The translations under genes were made by a program, and so were the position numbers. From an uncultured Desulfovibrio sp. (GTDB lineage: Bacteria > Desulfobacterota > Desulfovibrionia > Desulfovibrionales > Desulfovibrionaceae), in NCBI GenBank assembly GCA_900541395.1, contig UQJT01000046.1:1-16650 (forward strand): 16,650 bases of DNA, read 5' to 3'. The first letter of the stretch is position 1; each line of letters starts with the position of its first letter. This document shows, piece after piece, positions 14,728 to 16,650 of the stretch. The notes under the pieces are model-generated. The model made no database searches, was not told where the DNA came from, and worked only from the letters and a program-made list of their open reading frames with translations.

Positions 14728-16389
14728 ATGAAGCATTGTCTTGCCGTCTTGCTGTTCGCGCTGGGCGCGCTGCTGCCCGTCGCGGGCGGCGGCCTTCCTC
14801 TGTTCGCCCAATCCGCCGACGCTCCCGCCGCCGAAGCTTCCGTGGCGGCCGACCGGGCCCTGCTGGACGCCCTTCAACGCGACGCTTTTTCCTATATGTG
14901 GGACCACGCCTATCCCTCCGGACTGGCCTTTGAAAACAACCGCTACGCCGACGGTCCGGCCACCACGGGCGGCACGGGCTTCGGCGCGGCGGCCGTCGTA
15001 GTCGCCACGGAACGCGGCTGGATTGCCCGCGAGGCGGCCGTGGACCGTCTGCTGACCCTCACCGCCTTTCTGCGCGATAAAACGGAGCGAAGCCGCCTGC
15101 ACGGCGCCTTCCCGCACTGGTTGAACGGAGTCACCGGCGCCACCATGCCCTTCGGCCCTCAAGACGTGGGCGCGGATATTGTGGAGACGGCCTTTCTGAT
15201 GCAAGGGCTGATCATCGCCCGCAATTACTTTGACGGAGACGGCCCCGAAGCCGAGCTGCGCGCCCGGATCAACGAACTGTGGCACGACGTGGACTGGGCC
15301 TGGTTCACCCGGGGGCCGTCGGGGTCGGAAAACGACGGCCTGTACTGGCACTGGAGCCCCGAATACGGCTTTGCCATGAATATGAAGGTGACGGGCTTCA
15401 ACGAAGGCATGGTCGCCTATGTGCTGGCCCTGGCCTCGCCCACTCATCCCATCCCGTCCGAGGCCTACGCCGCGTGGTCGTCCACGGACGAATACCGGCC
15501 CACCGGCGGCAACGGCTATACGCTGGAGGCGGGCATTCCCTACGGGGGCCCCCTGTTCATCACCCATTATTCCTACATCGGGCTCGATCCGCGTCGCCTG
15601 GCCGACGACAAGGTGCCGCACGGCTACTGGGTGCGCAACGTCACGCAAACCCTTATGAACCGGGCCTATTGCCTGGAAACGGCCCCGCGCGAAAATCGAT
15701 ACGCCGCCGACTGCTGGGGGCTGACCTCATGCGACGCCAAGGACTGCTACCGTTACAGCGCGCCGGGCAACGATTCGGGCACCGTGGCCCCCACCGCCGC
15801 CCTGTCGGCCATGCCTTACACGCCCCACTATTCCATGCAGGTTCTCGAGGCTCTGAACGGCCGCTTTCGCCAGGCCATGTGGGGCCCCTGCGGCCCTTAC
15901 GACGCCTTCAGCCTGCGCGACGACTGGTACGCCCGCACCTACCAGGCCATTGATCAACTGCCCATCGTGTGCATGGTGGAAAATTACCGCAGCGGCCTTT
16001 TGTGGCGTTTGTTCATGAACGACCCGGACGTGAAGCGCGGCCTGGACCGGGCGGGCTTGAGGCCGCCCCGTCCGGCCGACGGCTTCCCCGAAATGGTGGT
16101 CGCCCTGAAACCCGACGGCCGCGGAGGGCACGTTCCCGACGCGTGCGATCTGCGCCGTCATCCCGATACGGGGCTGTACGCCGTGCCGTATCAGGCGAAC
16201 AAGGGCGGGGCCGTCGTCCTGACCCTGACCGATCCTGCGGGCGCGACGCGACGGACCTTCCACGTCCGGGCCGCTCCGGGCCGCAACGAACTGACCTTCG
16301 CCTTCCGCCCCGAATCCCCCGACGCCGTCCACACCCTGACGCTGGATACGGGCGACGCGCGCCACAGCCTGCCTCTGCGCCTGCACTGA
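14728..16389 (+). CDS. Secreted glucoamylase-family protein (PF10091, GH144-like)
   Basis: Exported protein of 553 residues. The Sec signal peptide (MKHCLAVLLFALGALLPVAG..., cleavage probably near FAQS at 26-29) places it in the periplasm or outside. FSYMWDHAYPSGLAFENN (54-71), TGGTGFGAAAVVVATERGWI (80-99), then WHWSPEYGFAMNMKVTGFNE (207-226), CWGLTSCDA (329-337) and PGNDSGTVAPTAALSAMPYT (346-365) follow the pattern of the Pfam glycoamylase domain, an (alpha/alpha)6 barrel shared with GH144 endo-beta-1,2-glucanases. The last ~100 residues (about 455-553) look like a separate beta-rich domain. Four Cys lie close together at 329-340 or just before, so a disulfide is possible. Substrate is unproven; periplasmic beta-1,2-glucan is a candidate. 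The start is set by the signal peptide, although no ribosome site is seen (upstream CCCTTTTCCCGACC). Convergent with the next gene, 39 nt away. Confidence 0.85.
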   Translation: MKHCLAVLLFALGALLPVAGGGLPLFAQSADAPAAEASVAADRALLDALQRDAFSYMWDHAYPSGLAFENNRYADGPATTGGTGFGAAAVVVATERGWIAREAAVDRLLTLTAFLRDKTERSRLHGAFPHWLNGVTGATMPFGPQDVGADIVETAFLMQGLIIARNYFDGDGPEAELRARINELWHDVDWAWFTRGPSGSENDGLYWHWSPEYGFAMNMKVTGFNEGMVAYVLALASPTHPIPSEAYAAWSSTDEYRPTGGNGYTLEAGIPYGGPLFITHYSYIGLDPRRLADDKVPHGYWVRNVTQTLMNRAYCLETAPRENRYAADCWGLTSCDAKDCYRYSAPGNDSGTVAPTAALSAMPYTPHYSMQVLEALNGRFRQAMWGPCGPYDAFSLRDDWYARTYQAIDQLPIVCMVENYRSGLLWRLFMNDPDVKRGLDRAGLRPPRPADGFPEMVVALKPDGRGGHVPDACDLRRHPDTGLYAVPYQANKGGAVVLTLTDPAGATRRTFHVRAAPGRNELTFAFRPESPDAVHTLTLDTGDARHSLPLRLH

Positions 16390-16428
16390 CGCGGCCGGAA
16401 CCGGCGGTCAACGGAGACAGACTCTCCC

Positions 16429-16650
16429 TTATGACGGGGATTCCCGGCGCGCCACCAGCCGCCGGTCGAAGCGTTCGCGCAGGCCCAGCTTGCCGATGAG
16501 GGCGTAAGCCGTGGTGCGGCTGATGCCCAGCCGGGCGGCCACGCCGTCTTTGCCGCCCACCTTGCCCTCGGCCCTGCGGTAGACGTATTCAAAATAGCGT
16601 TCCTCCACCTCCGCCAGGGTAGGCATATCCGTGAACAGACCTTCGGGCCG
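16429..16650 (-). CDS. C-terminus of a Fis-type HTH regulator, probably a sigma54 activator (5' part outside window)
   Basis: The last 73 codons of a leftward gene that continues past the right edge. The sequence reads RPEGLFTDMPTLAEVEERYF and then a helix-turn-helix with GKDGVAARLGISRTTAYALI. A short linker with a DMPTLAEVE block before a Fis-type HTH (HTH_8) is typical of the C-terminus of sigma54-dependent response regulators and related enhancer-binding proteins. The AAA+ domain is not in the window, so a smaller Fis-like protein cannot be excluded; the internal Met at 16626 could also begin a 65-residue ORF but lacks a good ribosome site. Ends at TAA (16429-16431), then Arg/Ser-rich residues. 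Confidence 0.7.
   Translation of the reverse strand, partial: RPEGLFTDMPTLAEVEERYFEYVYRRAEGKVGGKDGVAARLGISRTTAYALIGKLGLRERFDRRLVARRESPS

Overview
The window is high-GC chromosomal DNA from a Gram-negative, anaerobic Desulfovibrio-type sulfate reducer. This placement is an inference. It rests on two tandem porins of the kind abundant in Desulfovibrio outer membranes, a flavoredoxin-like flavoprotein, an MltB-like murein transglycosylase, and intergenic DNA rich in short hairpin repeats. No database search was run. Nothing indicates a prophage, plasmid, CRISPR array or complete transposon; this is mostly housekeeping and cell-envelope sequence.

Left part (1-7402), all transcribed leftward: a porin (7402 to 5882), a second paralogous porin (5274 to 3901), ftsY (3714 to 2368), and a DEAD-box RNA helicase (1907 to beyond position 1) with a long arginine-rich tail. 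Each porin ends in its own hairpin terminator and has a long upstream region (about 480 and 610 bp). The helicase has a clear sigma70-type promoter. Between ftsY and the helicase lie two ~145-bp MITE-like repeats in inverted orientation; the outer end of one supplies the ftsY stop codon.

Middle part (7889-12676), also leftward, holds two operons. One is an MltB-like lipoprotein followed by a flavoredoxin-like protein, with a 1-nt gap. The other is hflK-hflC-regulator: hflK and hflC overlap by 4 nt, and 20 nt later comes a phage-repressor-like gene (helix-turn-helix plus S24 domain) whose predicted catalytic Ser and Lys are both replaced, so it probably cannot self-cleave. A candidate promoter with an overlapping imperfect dyad lies upstream of hflK.

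Right part (12976-16650): a rightward phosphomannomutase/phosphoglucomutase gene preceded by a 19-bp perfect inverted repeat; tRNA-Arg(ACG) with its own promoter and terminator; a secreted glucoamylase-family (PF10091/GH144-like) protein; and, convergent with it, the C-terminal end of a Fis-type HTH protein, probably a sigma54-dependent activator cut by the window edge.

Functionally the window combines protein targeting and membrane quality control (FtsY, HflK/HflC), envelope permeability and remodelling (porins, MltB-like enzyme), sugar-phosphate and glucan metabolism, and RNA metabolism. The stretches 9546-9837, 12677-12845 and 14580-14647 show no gene that I can support.
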